64,000 bases of DNA from Planctellipticum variicoloris (lineage in GTDB: Bacteria; Planctomycetota; Planctomycetia; Planctomycetales; Planctomycetaceae): NCBI RefSeq assembly GCF_030622045.1, contig NZ_CP130886.1, positions 5,092,001 through 5,156,000 of the forward strand, given 5' to 3'. The notes under the pieces are model-generated. The model saw nothing but the letters and a program-made list of their open reading frames with translations, did not search any database and was not told where the DNA came from. The stretch's first letter is position 1; each line of letters starts with the position of its first letter. The translations under genes and the position numbers were made by a program. Positions 1-8,874 of this stretch are shown in pieces.

Positions 1-1843
1 GCGTATTGTTCTCGAACTGATTGACCTGAGGTCGCGCCAGCAGCGACCACGCCCAGGCATCCCCCTGCTGCTTCAGATAACCGAGCGTCTCCTGGTCCTT
101 GCCCCGGTCGAACTCGTTCTCGAAGTACTGTTCGAGATAGTTCCGGTCGCTGACGTACCCCGCCTCCCCTTGGAACAGCAGGTTGTTGCTGAAGTAGTGC
201 TGATGCTGCCAGTGCAGCCGGCCGCGGTTCGGATCGGGCGGCCGCAGGTCGCGCCGTCCCAGGCCCAGATTGTCCGTCCCGCCGTCATTGACGTACGTCG
301 CCAGTCCGTTCCCGAGAAACTCGTTCCCGAACGGATCGAGCCCGCGGTAGTTGCCGTTGGTCCCCACCACCGGACCGCGCCGGCTCAGGTAGTCGAGCTG
401 CAGACCCCATTTGACGTTCTGCGGACGTTGCATGCCGAAAAGCTGAAACGCATCCCAGCTCGTCCGGACCTGTGTCCCGAAAATCCTGTCCTCGCTGAAG
501 TTGAATCCCTGCAACGGAATATTCGGATCTTCCGCGGGCGCGCTGGCATACGGCGAATAGAACAGCGGCACCTCGTCCACCAGAAACGTCGAATTCAGCG
601 TCGTCACCCACGGATGCCGCTCCGCGATCGGCTCGCCGGTAATCGGATCGTATTCCGGCGGCCGCTGATTGCCCCACGGCGACCAGTCCCGTTGCTCCAG
701 AAACACGTCCGTCGACTGCAGCCGATAGCCCGGCTTGCCGTACTGACTGGTCGAGACCCAGGCGTTCTGAGCGTGGAAATTGTCCTGCGACAGTTGCTGC
801 AACCGTTCGGCCCGGATTCGCAGCATCGCCCCGAACTCCGGCAGTTCGGACCGCAGATCGGCGTTAAGAATCAGCGCCCGGTACTCGCGTGCGTCGAAGA
901 ACGCCCGATCGGCCCGGATCACGTTGTTCCCCTGCCGCACAACGATGTTCCCCTCCAGGTAAATCTGATACTTGGCATCGCGCGGTTGAACCATGTCAGG
1001 CGAGAAGTCCGACGGTCCGAATGCGTCGGTGAAGACGACGACTCGATCCGCCGACAGATCGACAGTTCCAATCTTCTCCATCCCCATCCCCTGCAGCCCC
1101 GACAGGGCGCCGCTGGGAAGTTCGGCATCCAGGCCGTCAATCAGAAAATTCACCCCCCCCGTGATCACTACCACCTGCTCGGGAGGCGTCGTCGAAGTGA
1201 GCTGCCGGCTTTCGATGTTGTAGGGCACCGCGCTGCGCGAAAAAACTCGGATGCGACGCAGGTTGTCCTGAGGCTGAGGCAGGAACAGGTTCTCCGGGGC
1301 CGGATTGATCGGCGCCAGCGGGTCGACCGTAAGCTGAGTCTGAATCAGCCTGGCCCGCGTGCCCCGCTCCTGGCGGGCGACGGCCCGCTGGTAGAGCGGC
1401 TCCTGATCTCCCGTGTGGTCGGTGATCCGACCGGTCGACGTCAGCGACACGCCCCGATTCGTGGTCAGCTCGACCAGCAGCGAAGACTCCGTCCGGTTCC
1501 CCAGGTCGCTCGTGACCTGCACGTCGTCCTCAAGATAAACCGACAGGCGGTCTTCAACCCCCGCGGGCGTCTCGGCCTGCCGCGACCAGATCACCATCTG
1601 TCGCGCGGCAAAGACTGTGCTCCCCTGAATCACTCGACATCGACCCCGGAAGATGCCGATATAAGCGTCGCCCTCCTGCCACTCCTGCGACCATTCCGCT
1701 TCCACGGTGATCGGCGACATCAGTCCCGGATCGGCGGTGTCTCCCTGCAGGGGCGTGCGGACGAATGCCACAACCGCCGCCATAAGCATGGCGCCGGCCA
1801 GCATCAGCCCGATCGTTCGCAGGTAAGATCTGCGCCCCGTCAC
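1..1843 (-). CDS. lptD: LptD/OstA-like outer-membrane assembly protein (3' end outside window)
   Basis: The frame stays open to the window edge, so only about the first 614 residues are visible and the C-terminus is missing. The GTG start at 1843 is chosen because GGAG sits 7-8 bases upstream and the next residues form a hydrophobic signal anchor (about residues 6-25, basic MTGRRSYLR then a hydrophobic run). Residues about 40-260 look like the periplasmic OstA (LptA-like) beta-jellyroll, with repeated phrases such as LEDDVQVTS and LEGNIVVRQG. After that the sequence becomes rich in aromatic beta-strand segments, as expected for an outer-membrane barrel (for example FNFSEDRIFGTQVRTSW). In the known family LptD inserts lipopolysaccharide at the cell surface. 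The assignment to LptD rather than another OstA-domain protein is an inference. Confidence 0.7.
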   Translation of the reverse strand, partial: MTGRRSYLRTIGLMLAGAMLMAAVVAFVRTPLQGDTADPGLMSPITVEAEWSQEWQEGDAYIGIFRGRCRVIQGSTVFAARQMVIWSRQAETPAGVEDRLSVYLEDDVQVTSDLGNRTESSLLVELTTNRGVSLTSTGRITDHTGDQEPLYQRAVARQERGTRARLIQTQLTVDPLAPINPAPENLFLPQPQDNLRRIRVFSRSAVPYNIESRQLTSTTPPEQVVVITGGVNFLIDGLDAELPSGALSGLQGMGMEKIGTVDLSADRVVVFTDAFGPSDFSPDMVQPRDAKYQIYLEGNIVVRQGNNVIRADRAFFDAREYRALILNADLRSELPEFGAMLRIRAERLQQLSQDNFHAQNAWVSTSQYGKPGYRLQSTDVFLEQRDWSPWGNQRPPEYDPITGEPIAERHPWVTTLNSTFLVDEVPLFYSPYASAPAEDPNIPLQGFNFSEDRIFGTQVRTSWDAFQLFGMQRPQNVKWGLQLDYLSRRGPVVGTNGNYRGLDPFGNEFLGNGLATYVNDGGTDNLGLGRRDLRPPDPNRGRLHWQHQHYFSNNLLFQGEAGYVSDRNYLEQYFENEFDRGKDQETLGYLKQQGDAWAWSLLARPQVNQFENNT

Positions 1844-2158
1844 GGGGACTCCTGCAGCGGACGTGGCTATCGACGTCGACCGGAGCTGGCGATGGGAGTC
1901 CGTTCCCCGTTCCAGCCCCGCGAGCGGCAGATTCCGCCCATTGTCGAGGGGGGCGGATTATAGGTGTCGATTCGCCAAGGTGTCAATTTGGCTTACCGAC
2001 CCGCAAAAAACGCGATAACCCTCCACGGTGTCGTCGGTTACGCGCATTACCGAGTTTCGTCTGTCAGCCTTCGCAGAGGCGATCGCAGAGGCGATCGCCG
2101 AGGCGGTGTGAAACGACCTCGCCGGGAAACGCGAACCCGAAGAATTGTCGCCCGCGTT
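1844..2158. other. intergenic gap with a short tandem repeat
   Basis: No gene is supported here. The stretch separates two minus-strand genes and is somewhat less GC-rich around 1960-2070. At about 2072-2106 a 12-base unit of the form GCAGAGGCGATC is repeated nearly three times. No terminator with a clear T-run was found. Confidence 0.5.
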
Positions 2159-3316
2159 TCACGCGAACTCCCCCCCGGACCAGAACGCCTCAAGTGCCGC
2201 CAGCCATGCGTCGGCCGTCGGCTGCCGCAACGCAGTCAACATCGCCGTCAGCAGTCGGACCTGTCGCCCAGTCACCGGAATGGCGGCCCCCGGTCGTGGC
2301 GTCTGCGGAATCAGTCGCACCATCAATCGCCGCTGCAGCTCCTGCACCCCTTCGCCCGTCACCGACGAAACAGGAAGTGCCCCCGCCGGCCGGAACTCTC
2401 CCCAGCGATCGGGCAGATCGGACTTGTGCGCGACGATCACGGCATCGGGATGTCCCGCCAGCAATTCGAGATCCGCGGGCGTCGCCGGCTGACTGACGTC
2501 GATCAGCACGAGCACCAGATCGGCCCCCGCAACCGCCTCGCGCGCCCGCGCCACACCGACCGCTTCGAGTTGTTCGTCAGCCTCCCGTAATCCCGCCGTA
2601 TCCGCGAGGACTACCGGCCAGCCCTCAAAGGCAGTCTCGCCGGTGACGACGTCGCGGGTCGTTCCCGGTTGATCGAACACGATCGCCCGCTGATAGCCGA
2701 GCAGCGCATTGATCAGACTCGACTTCCCCACGTTCGGCCGCCCGGTCAGCACAATCCGCCACGGCTCCGCCAGATGCCGACCAAAGCATTCCCAGCGAAG
2801 CATTTCAGCGATTGCCTCGGCCGCCTGGCGGCGTTCGTCGTTGCCCCAGCTCAGCCTGCGCCAGCCCCTGGCCGACGCCAGCAAGCCCCCCGTGAGCTGT
2901 TCCAGGAGAAACTCCACGGTCCGCCGCGTCGAGGTCCGCGACAATGCCATCTGCAATTCGGCCTCCAGGCCGCTGGTTCGCTGCGACTGCTGCACCTGCC
3001 ACGAGACTTCCCGCCCGCCTGCGGCCACCAGATCGCCCACGATCCGCCGCACGGCCGCAACGCCGCCGTGACAGTGGACCTCCAGTTCCTCCTCAGCCGT
3101 CCGGCAGACTACGACATCCTCAACGGCTACCGTCCCCCATTGACCGTAAACGATGCGATGCAACGGCTGAGCAGTCAGCGATTGCCCGCTGGCGGCTCGG
3201 AACAGTCCGCGCGCCGCCTCGTCAAGAACGTCAGCGGGACCGCACCAGCGGACTGTCGCGACTGCGCCGCGCCCGACGGGAGTCAGGACCGCGACCGAAC
3301 TGACCGGTTCAGACAT
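2159..3316 (-). CDS. MnmE/TrmE-like GTPase lacking the C-terminal cysteine motif
   Basis: The 385-residue protein has the MnmE layout: an N-terminal TrmE-type domain (TPVGRGAVATVR near residue 12), a helical middle region, and a Ras-like G domain. G1 is GRPNVGKS (192-199), the TTRD segment lies at 219-222, G3 is DTAG (239-242) and G4 is HKSD (297-300), a variant of NKxD. In the known family MnmE works with MnmG to modify U34 of tRNAs, and ends in a C-[ILV]-G-K motif whose cysteine is essential. Here the protein ends in FWSGGEFA, with no such cysteine, and is about 65 residues shorter than the usual 450. It overlaps coaX by 8 bases, so the two are probably co-transcribed. It may be a divergent MnmE or a paralogue with another role. 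Confidence 0.8.
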   Translation of the reverse strand: MSEPVSSVAVLTPVGRGAVATVRWCGPADVLDEAARGLFRAASGQSLTAQPLHRIVYGQWGTVAVEDVVVCRTAEEELEVHCHGGVAAVRRIVGDLVAAGGREVSWQVQQSQRTSGLEAELQMALSRTSTRRTVEFLLEQLTGGLLASARGWRRLSWGNDERRQAAEAIAEMLRWECFGRHLAEPWRIVLTGRPNVGKSSLINALLGYQRAIVFDQPGTTRDVVTGETAFEGWPVVLADTAGLREADEQLEAVGVARAREAVAGADLVLVLIDVSQPATPADLELLAGHPDAVIVAHKSDLPDRWGEFRPAGALPVSSVTGEGVQELQRRLMVRLIPQTPRPGAAIPVTGRQVRLLTAMLTALRQPTADAWLAALEAFWSGGEFA

Positions 3317-4154
3317 CAGAGGCTCGCTCCTCGTTCCGATGCCAGGCGCACAGCGCCAGCCCGTGCATCGCCAGCGACGGGAAGTAACGCGCCTCGGGGA
3401 ACATCTCCGTCAACAGCCCCCCGTCGCCCCCTGTGAGGACCAGACAGGGAGAGTGCGCCAATCCTGTCTCGGCAGTCATCCGTTGGACCAGTTCGCGGAC
3501 CGCCCCGGCAAAGCCCCACCGCAGCCCGCTTTGCATGGCTGCCCGAGTATTCCGGCCGATGGCCGCAGGCGCGTCGCCGCGCAGTTCTTCCGGCCCCAGC
3601 CACGGCAGGAGGGCCGTGTATTCATGCAGCGCGCGGGCGCCCAGCGCCAGACCCGGCAGAATAGCTCCTCCCGCGAAGGCCCCCGCAGGATTGACCACGT
3701 CGATATTGATGGCCGTTCCGGCGTCGACGATCACCGCCGAAGTTCCGGCCGGCCGGAACTCATTCACTGCGACCGCATTCAGCAGCCGGTCCAGTCCGAC
3801 TCGTTCGGGAACGTCGACATCGACGTCGATCGGAAGACTCGTGAAGTTCCGGATCACCAGCGGAGCCGGCCAGCGCTGGTTGGCCCAATCCCGCTGCAAC
3901 TGCTCGATGATCGCCGGGTGAGAACCGCCGATCACCGTGGGGAGCATCTCCCCCCCGGCCCAGCGAGCGAGCAGGTTCCAGGGAACGGAACCGGAACGAG
4001 GGATCGCCGTAAATTCCCGGCACTCCGGCCAGCGGCGGTCCGCCCGGCGCTCAAAGAGGCCCAGCTTGATACGGGTGTTCCCCACATCAATCGCGACGAG
4101 CGGCCGGTCCGGCTCCAGGGGGTCGCTCACGACGCCACTTTCCATCACGGTCAA
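3309..4154 (-). CDS. coaX: type III pantothenate kinase
   Basis: Phosphorylates pantothenate, the first step of coenzyme A synthesis, in the cytoplasm. The 281-residue protein shows the ASKHA-fold signatures of the CoaX family: DVGNTRIKLGLF near residues 23-34, a DAGTAI segment at 144-149, and GGAILPGL at 162-169. Length fits the family (about 250-270). The start at 4154 is followed by an in-frame ATG three codons later (4145) that could equally be used. The downstream MnmE-like gene begins inside its last codons, indicating translational coupling. No other CoaA/CoaX is visible in the window. Confidence 0.9.
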   Translation of the reverse strand: MTVMESGVVSDPLEPDRPLVAIDVGNTRIKLGLFERRADRRWPECREFTAIPRSGSVPWNLLARWAGGEMLPTVIGGSHPAIIEQLQRDWANQRWPAPLVIRNFTSLPIDVDVDVPERVGLDRLLNAVAVNEFRPAGTSAVIVDAGTAINIDVVNPAGAFAGGAILPGLALGARALHEYTALLPWLGPEELRGDAPAAIGRNTRAAMQSGLRWGFAGAVRELVQRMTAETGLAHSPCLVLTGGDGGLLTEMFPEARYFPSLAMHGLALCAWHRNEERASDV

Positions 4155-4509
4155 GATCTGCTGCTGAAGGCTGAAAAAGTCTCTGACGGGCGTCTCCCGC
4201 CCTCAGACGTTCTAACAGGATCGGAAATCACAATACAGCGGTCCGCCCGGCAGCGGGGTCTGCCCGAACAGGCCGAGAGCTGGAACGGACGGTCTGATTG
4301 TGCGGAAAAACAGGTCTGTGACGACTGGCGCGGGCTCGAAGCAGGCATCGAGTTTTCGTGCTCCGCAAACTGCGGGGGATGCTCAGCCGTTGCGGGACAA
4401 TCGCCGAAAAAAACGCTAGGCTAGTCTCGGAACGCCCTGCCAGCCGCCCGCCGGTCAGCCGCGGGCCCCGCCTGTAAATTCATTCGTCATCGAGAATTCG
4501 AGGTTCCCC
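4155..4509. other. divergent intergenic region between coaX and the coiled-coil gene
   Basis: This 355-base gap must hold promoters for coaX (leftward) and the coiled-coil gene (rightward). A TTGCGG at 4390 followed by an A-run and a TAGGCT at about 4417 is a possible but poorly spaced sigma-70-like promoter for the rightward gene. No gene or RNA is supported. Confidence 0.4.
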
Positions 4510-5205
4510 ATGAAGACGTTGTCGCTCGCTCTGCTCGCCGTCGCCGCACTGACCAGCTCCGTCGAAGCCGGCCGCGGTCGCGCCGCCGCCAATTGCTGCC
4601 CCACGCCGGTCGCCGCCCCGACTCAGGGCTGCTGCTACTCGATTCTCCCGTACCACATCGCTCTGCAGCGGGCGGCCGACGCCGACAAGGCCGAGGCGCA
4701 GGTCAAGGAACTGCACGCTCAACTGGCCCAGTTGAAGCAGGAACTGGTCGCTGCAAAGGACGACAAAGCCGCCGCTCTCAAGCGGGCTGACGAAGCCGAG
4801 GCCAGGGCCGTCGCCAGCCAGCAGCAGGCGGAAGAACAAACGAAGCTCGCCGCCGCCGAAAAGGCCAATGCCGACGAGTCGGCCAAGCAGGCCGCCAACG
4901 CGAAAAAGGCCGCCAAGCAGGCCAAAGACGAAGCCGCCGCCAGCAAGGCGACGGCCGACACCGCGGTCGCCGACGCGAAGACCGCACAGGAAGCCGCCGC
5001 GAAGTCCAACGCAGCCGCAACTCAGGCGCAGGAAGCCGCCGCCAAGCTGCAGGCCGAGAACAACACGCTGAAGCAGTCCCTCGCCGACCTGCAGAAGAAG
5101 CTCGACGACATGGCGAAGGCCAAGGAAGAACAGCCCGCCAAGAAGGAAGAAGCTGCTACGGTCGAAGACAAGAACGATACCCCCAAGGAGCCCGAGTCGC
5201 TGTAA
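4510..5205 (+). CDS. exported alanine-rich coiled-coil protein
   Basis: The 231-residue protein opens with a signal peptide (MKTLSLALLAVAALTSSVEA, likely cleaved after residue 20). Residues about 31-42 carry two cysteine pairs (NCCPTP, GCCYS). Residues about 55-215 are an almost uninterrupted Ala/Lys/Glu/Gln heptad-type coiled coil, and the C-terminus is acidic (EEAATVEDKNDTPKEPESL). GAGG about 7 bases before the ATG supports the start. No family is recognised. By analogy with other Ala-rich coiled-coil exported proteins it may be structural in the periplasm or cell wall, but that is only an inference. A strong terminator follows, so it is likely a single-gene transcript. Confidence 0.8.
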   Translation: MKTLSLALLAVAALTSSVEAGRGRAAANCCPTPVAAPTQGCCYSILPYHIALQRAADADKAEAQVKELHAQLAQLKQELVAAKDDKAAALKRADEAEARAVASQQQAEEQTKLAAAEKANADESAKQAANAKKAAKQAKDEAAASKATADTAVADAKTAQEAAAKSNAAATQAQEAAAKLQAENNTLKQSLADLQKKLDDMAKAKEEQPAKKEEAATVEDKNDTPKEPESL

Positions 5206-5232
5206 CTCGGCGATTCGACAGATTCGAACTTC

Positions 5233-5269
5233 AGAGCCGGCCTCGCAACTGCGAGGCCGGCTCTCTTTT
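5233..5269 (+). terminator. Rho-independent terminator of the coiled-coil gene
   Basis: A perfect 14-base-pair stem (AGAGCCGGCCTCGC / GCGAGGCCGGCTCT) with an AACT loop is followed by CTTTT. It lies 28 bases after the stop codon. Confidence 0.9.
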
Positions 5270-5460
5270 GGGTTGGCAGTGGTCGACGGTTGCAGCCGCG
5301 GCCCCCTCTCGATCGCCTCGATCGCCTCGGACGTCCGGCCGGCGCCGACGGTCCCTTTGAAAAACTGCAATCCAGTGTGAGTCAACCCACAGAGCCCTGT
5401 GCCGGTCCGCGGCTACTCTTGCACGAGAGTCGTCGACGTTCCGCCACGGAGCCGCATGCC

Positions 5461-6219
5461 ATGCCACGCTGCCTGTTCGGCCTTCCCCTCTTCCTGCTGG
5501 CTGGTCTCGACGGTCAGGCCGCCGAACCGGCCCGCGGTTTCGCGGTTGTCGAACTCTTCACCTCCGAAGGCTGCAGCAGTTGCCCCCCTGCGGACAAGGT
5601 CTTCGCCGATCTCGCCCGGCGGGGCCGCGAAGGAGAACCGATTTACTGCGTCGGCTTCCACGTCGACTACTGGGACAATCTGGGCTGGAAGGACGAATTC
5701 GCCGACAACGCGTTTACGCAGCGGCAGCTCGGCTACATGCACAAGCTCAAGGTCGACGACGTCTACACACCTCAGACGATCGTCAACGGCACGCGCCAGT
5801 TTGTCGGATCCCGCAAAGCGGAGGTCGACACCGCGGTCGACGAGGCGTTGCAGTCGCCCGCCGTGCTGCGCCTGACGCTGATTCCCGAACTGGCCTCCGA
5901 CAGCAAATCATTGACGCTCAAATACGCCACCCGGGCCGACACGAAACCGCTGTTTCTGAATCTTGCCATTACGCAGTCGGCTGCGGAAAACGACGTCAAA
6001 GCGGGCGAAAACAAAAATCGAAAACTGCAGCATGTCGCCGTCGTGCGGAAGTTCCAGGTGGTCGCCGAACCCAAAGGCGTCGCGCAAGGAACCTGGAAGG
6101 TTGCGATCCCCGAAGATCTCGACCCGACGGAAGCCACATGCATCGGCTACCTGCAGAGTCGCTCGACGTTCCGCATCGTCGCCGCAACCGCCGTCCCGCT
6201 GAAGAAACCAGCCCCGTAG
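5461..6219 (+). CDS. DUF1223 family exported thioredoxin-like protein
   Basis: The 252-residue protein has a short signal peptide (cleavage near AEPARG, residue about 20) followed by ELFTSEGCSSCPPAD, the hallmark of DUF1223, with a CxxC pair at residues 38 and 41. A DYWDNLGWKDEF segment about 40 residues later is also typical of the family. The C-terminal half is a beta-rich domain. The function of DUF1223 is not established; the CxxC in a thioredoxin-like setting suggests a periplasmic redox role. The ATG at 5461 is preferred over upstream in-frame codons because it begins the signal peptide. It is followed by another CxxC thioredoxin-fold protein on the same strand. Confidence 0.85.
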   Translation: MPRCLFGLPLFLLAGLDGQAAEPARGFAVVELFTSEGCSSCPPADKVFADLARRGREGEPIYCVGFHVDYWDNLGWKDEFADNAFTQRQLGYMHKLKVDDVYTPQTIVNGTRQFVGSRKAEVDTAVDEALQSPAVLRLTLIPELASDSKSLTLKYATRADTKPLFLNLAITQSAAENDVKAGENKNRKLQHVAVVRKFQVVAEPKGVAQGTWKVAIPEDLDPTEATCIGYLQSRSTFRIVAATAVPLKKPAP

Positions 6220-6323
6220 GGTCCGCTCCGCGGACCTTGTCTTTCCGGCGGTCGTGTCCCCCGCGAACGCCGTTCGTCGGGGACCGATGCCGCCCGTATC
6301 CCGTGCCCCGCAGGAGTCTCGCC

Positions 6324-6896
6324 ATGCCTCGCACATCCGTTCTTTCCCGTCGCACCTGGCTTTGTCTGACGCTGACCGCCTGCGTCGCTTCATCAGCCAT
6401 CGCGGCCGACAAGCCGCCGGCCGTCGGCGAGACCGCTCCCAATTTCACCCTCAAGTCCACGGGCAAAGAGTCCGTCGAACTGAAGAAACTTCTGGAGAAG
6501 GGGCCAGTCGTCCTCATCGTCCTGCGCGGTTTTCCAGGCTACCAGTGTCCGGCCTGCAACGCGCAGGTTGGTCAGTTTCTGGGCAAGGCGAAGGACTTCG
6601 AGGCCGCCGGAGCAAGCGTTGTGTTTGTGTATCCGGGGCCGATGCGGAACCTTGCGGCGAAGGCCGGTGAGTTTCTCGGGGACCGCAAGCTGCCGGGGAA
6701 CGCGACCCTGCTGCTCGACCTCGACTACAAGTTCACCAACGCCTATCGCCTGCGCTGGGACGCCCCGCGGGAGACCGCCTACCCCTCGACGTTCGTAATT
6801 CAGCCGGACGGCAAGATCACGTACGCGCTGATCAGCCAGACCCACGGCGGCCGGGCGAATGTCGACGAAGTCTTGAAGGCGTTGACGACAAAGTAG
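6324..6896 (+). CDS. exported peroxiredoxin-like (AhpC/TSA family) protein
   Basis: The 190-residue protein has a twin-arginine-flanked signal peptide (residues 1-28, ending AIAA) and then a peroxiredoxin/thioredoxin fold: VGETAPNFTLKS at 34-45, active site YQCPACNAQ with cysteines 75 and 78, and FVYPGP further on. The CPAC arrangement resembles the PRX-like2 subgroup rather than the classical PxxxTxxC. The C-terminus carries PSTFVIQPDGKI, common in TlpA/AhpC-type folds. GGAG about 8 bases upstream supports the start at 6324. It likely acts in the periplasm on peroxide or thiols. The preceding DUF1223 gene may be its partner. Confidence 0.85.
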   Translation: MPRTSVLSRRTWLCLTLTACVASSAIAADKPPAVGETAPNFTLKSTGKESVELKKLLEKGPVVLIVLRGFPGYQCPACNAQVGQFLGKAKDFEAAGASVVFVYPGPMRNLAAKAGEFLGDRKLPGNATLLLDLDYKFTNAYRLRWDAPRETAYPSTFVIQPDGKITYALISQTHGGRANVDEVLKALTTK

Positions 6897-7265
6897 AACG
6901 GTCGCGGGGCATCGGGTGGCCGGGGGCAGGAGCGTCTTCGCGATGCCCCGGTCACGATGAACACACAGTGGAGGGAAGAACGCGAAAATCCCCCATGCCC
7001 GTCATCGTGTCAACCTGTCCGCGATCCGGTGTTTGCAGCTTTCTGCCTGAAACGTCTCTCGGTTTTCGTGCCGCGGATTTCGGGGCCTGAGGATGTGGTC
7101 GCTTCCGTTCGGTCGGGCGGAGGCTTACACTCCTTCGGACTGCTCTGGGAACGCTCGCGAGGCATTGATTGCTGCGCACGGATGGGTGCAGGAAATCGAA
7201 ATCGCGAGCGGCCAGGGAGTCGCCGCCGAACGATCCCGCCCGCAATCCACCCCCAGGAGCCCGGC
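6897..7265. other. intergenic region with a family-B palindromic repeat
   Basis: No gene is supported. Positions 6901-6950 hold a copy of the GTGGCCGGGGC palindrome family. A TACACT box lies at 7126-7131, a -10-like element for the MFS gene, without a convincing -35. Confidence 0.45.
6901..6950. repeat. palindromic repeat, family B copy 1
   Basis: CGGGGCATCG and CGATGCCCCG bracket GGTGGCCGGGGGCAGG and AGCGTC. The same phrases (GTGGCCGGGGC, GACGCTCC, TCGCG) recur at 51334-51373 and 52574-52662. Confidence 0.6.
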
Positions 7266-8735
7266 ATGCCTGCCGCCCCCGCCCGTCTGAGCGCCGCCCA
7301 GTGGCTGATCTGCGTCATCGCGGCAATCGGATTCGCGTTCGACATCTACGAACTCCTCATGCTGCCGCTGATCCTCCGGCCGGCGCTCGCCGAACTGGGA
7401 GGGATTGCTCCCGGGACCCCGGAGTTTGCACGGTGGCTCGGCCTGATGTTCTATGTCCCGGCCTTTGCCGGCGGCATCTTCGGCCTGCTGGGCGGCTATC
7501 TGACCGACCGCCTCGGCCGACGGCGCGTCCTGACCTGGAGCATCCTGCTCTATGCGTTCTCGGCCTTTGCGGCCGGGTATTCGACCAGCCTGGGGATGCT
7601 CCTGTTTTTCCGAACAACCACGTTTATCGGCGTCTGCATTGAGTTCGTCGCCGCGGTGGCCTGGCTGGCGGAGTTGTTCGATGATCCGAAGCAGCGAGAG
7701 AAGGTTCTGGGATACACCCAGGCATTCTCGTCAATCGGCGGACTCCTGGTCGCCATCGCCAACAGCCTGATGATCATGTACTCCGCAAAGCTCCCGGGCA
7801 TCGTTCTGCCGGAGTTCCTGAATCTGGGCGTTGTGAAAGACGCCCATGCGGCTTGGCGCTACACGCTCATGTCCGGCCTGATTCCCGCGATTCCCCTGAT
7901 CATCATCCGGCCGTTTCTCCCCGAGTCTCCGAAGTGGGCGCAGAAGAAGGCGGCGGGGACGCTCCGCCGGCCGAGCATCGCCGAACTGTTTTCGAAGGAC
8001 TTGCGCGGCACCACGATTGTGACCACGCTGATGTTTGCCTGCAGCTACGGCGTCGCCTTCGGCGCCATTCAGCAGATTCCCCAGATCGTGCCGGGCATCA
8101 ATGCGGTGCAGGCGGAAATCAAAGAGAAGTCCGCAGGCAAACCGGCCGATGCCCAGAAGAAAATTGCGGGCGTCACGATTCAGCAGAAGGCCGCCGAATA
8201 CACGAAAGCTCAGGAAGTCGGCGGTCTGGTGGGCCGATTCGCGCTGGCGATCATCGTCGTCTGGTTCGCCAGCCGCCGCACGCTGCTGCGGGTCTTCGTC
8301 GGACCGGGCCTGATTGCGATGCCGTTGATTTTCCTGGCGTTCGCAGGCGGCCAGGAATCCACGTTCTTCACGATGGACATCAGCATGATCCCCGGCATGC
8401 ACAACTTCAGCGTCTCGACGCTGGGGATCGCCATTTTCTTCGCCGGCTTCTTCACCGTCGCCCAGTTCAGTTTCTGGGGCAACTACCTCCCGCACGCCTA
8501 CCCGATGCACCTGCGCGGCACCGGTGAAAGCTTTGCCGCCAACATCGGCGGCCGGATGATCGGAACTTCGTTCGCCGCACTGACGCCGCTGGTCGCCGGG
8601 ATGAGCTTCGTGCCCGGCGGATCGCCCGCAGCCAAGTTCGCGTACGTCGCCGCAGGCATCGCAACGACGCTGTTTGCGATGAACTTCATTTTGTCATTCT
8701 TCCTGCCGGAGCCGAAGCACTTCGGGGACGAGTAG
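7266..8735 (+). CDS. MFS family transporter
   Basis: The 489-residue polytopic membrane protein begins with TM1 (about residues 10-32) and has the MFS loop 2-3 signature GYLTDRLGRRRVL, followed by about ten further hydrophobic segments. The central part between the two bundles contains an unusual hydrophilic insert of about 50 residues rich in Lys/Gln/Ala (KEKSAGKPADAQKK region, residues about 285-320). The pattern resembles the sugar/metabolite:H+ symporter branch of the superfamily, but no substrate can be assigned. The ATG at 7266 follows a GGAG 7-8 bases upstream. It stands alone between repeat-bearing gaps. Confidence 0.85.
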   Translation: MPAAPARLSAAQWLICVIAAIGFAFDIYELLMLPLILRPALAELGGIAPGTPEFARWLGLMFYVPAFAGGIFGLLGGYLTDRLGRRRVLTWSILLYAFSAFAAGYSTSLGMLLFFRTTTFIGVCIEFVAAVAWLAELFDDPKQREKVLGYTQAFSSIGGLLVAIANSLMIMYSAKLPGIVLPEFLNLGVVKDAHAAWRYTLMSGLIPAIPLIIIRPFLPESPKWAQKKAAGTLRRPSIAELFSKDLRGTTIVTTLMFACSYGVAFGAIQQIPQIVPGINAVQAEIKEKSAGKPADAQKKIAGVTIQQKAAEYTKAQEVGGLVGRFALAIIVVWFASRRTLLRVFVGPGLIAMPLIFLAFAGGQESTFFTMDISMIPGMHNFSVSTLGIAIFFAGFFTVAQFSFWGNYLPHAYPMHLRGTGESFAANIGGRMIGTSFAALTPLVAGMSFVPGGSPAAKFAYVAAGIATTLFAMNFILSFFLPEPKHFGDE

Positions 8736-8874
8736 ACGAAAGTCGGCCCACAGTGAGGGAGATGCGGGACGTCTGCCATCACGACTTCGGACTTTACGGT
8801 CAGCTTGCGGCTGACTAAACTCCGACAGGAAGGGGTGCGCCAGTTCAGATTCATCCGGGAAAGGTCAGCTACCG

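Noticed and set aside
170-1963. Long plus-strand open frame antisense to the lptD-like gene
   Set aside because: Arg/Pro/Gln-rich composition with no recognisable fold; it mirrors a convincing minus-strand protein with signal anchor and start signals.
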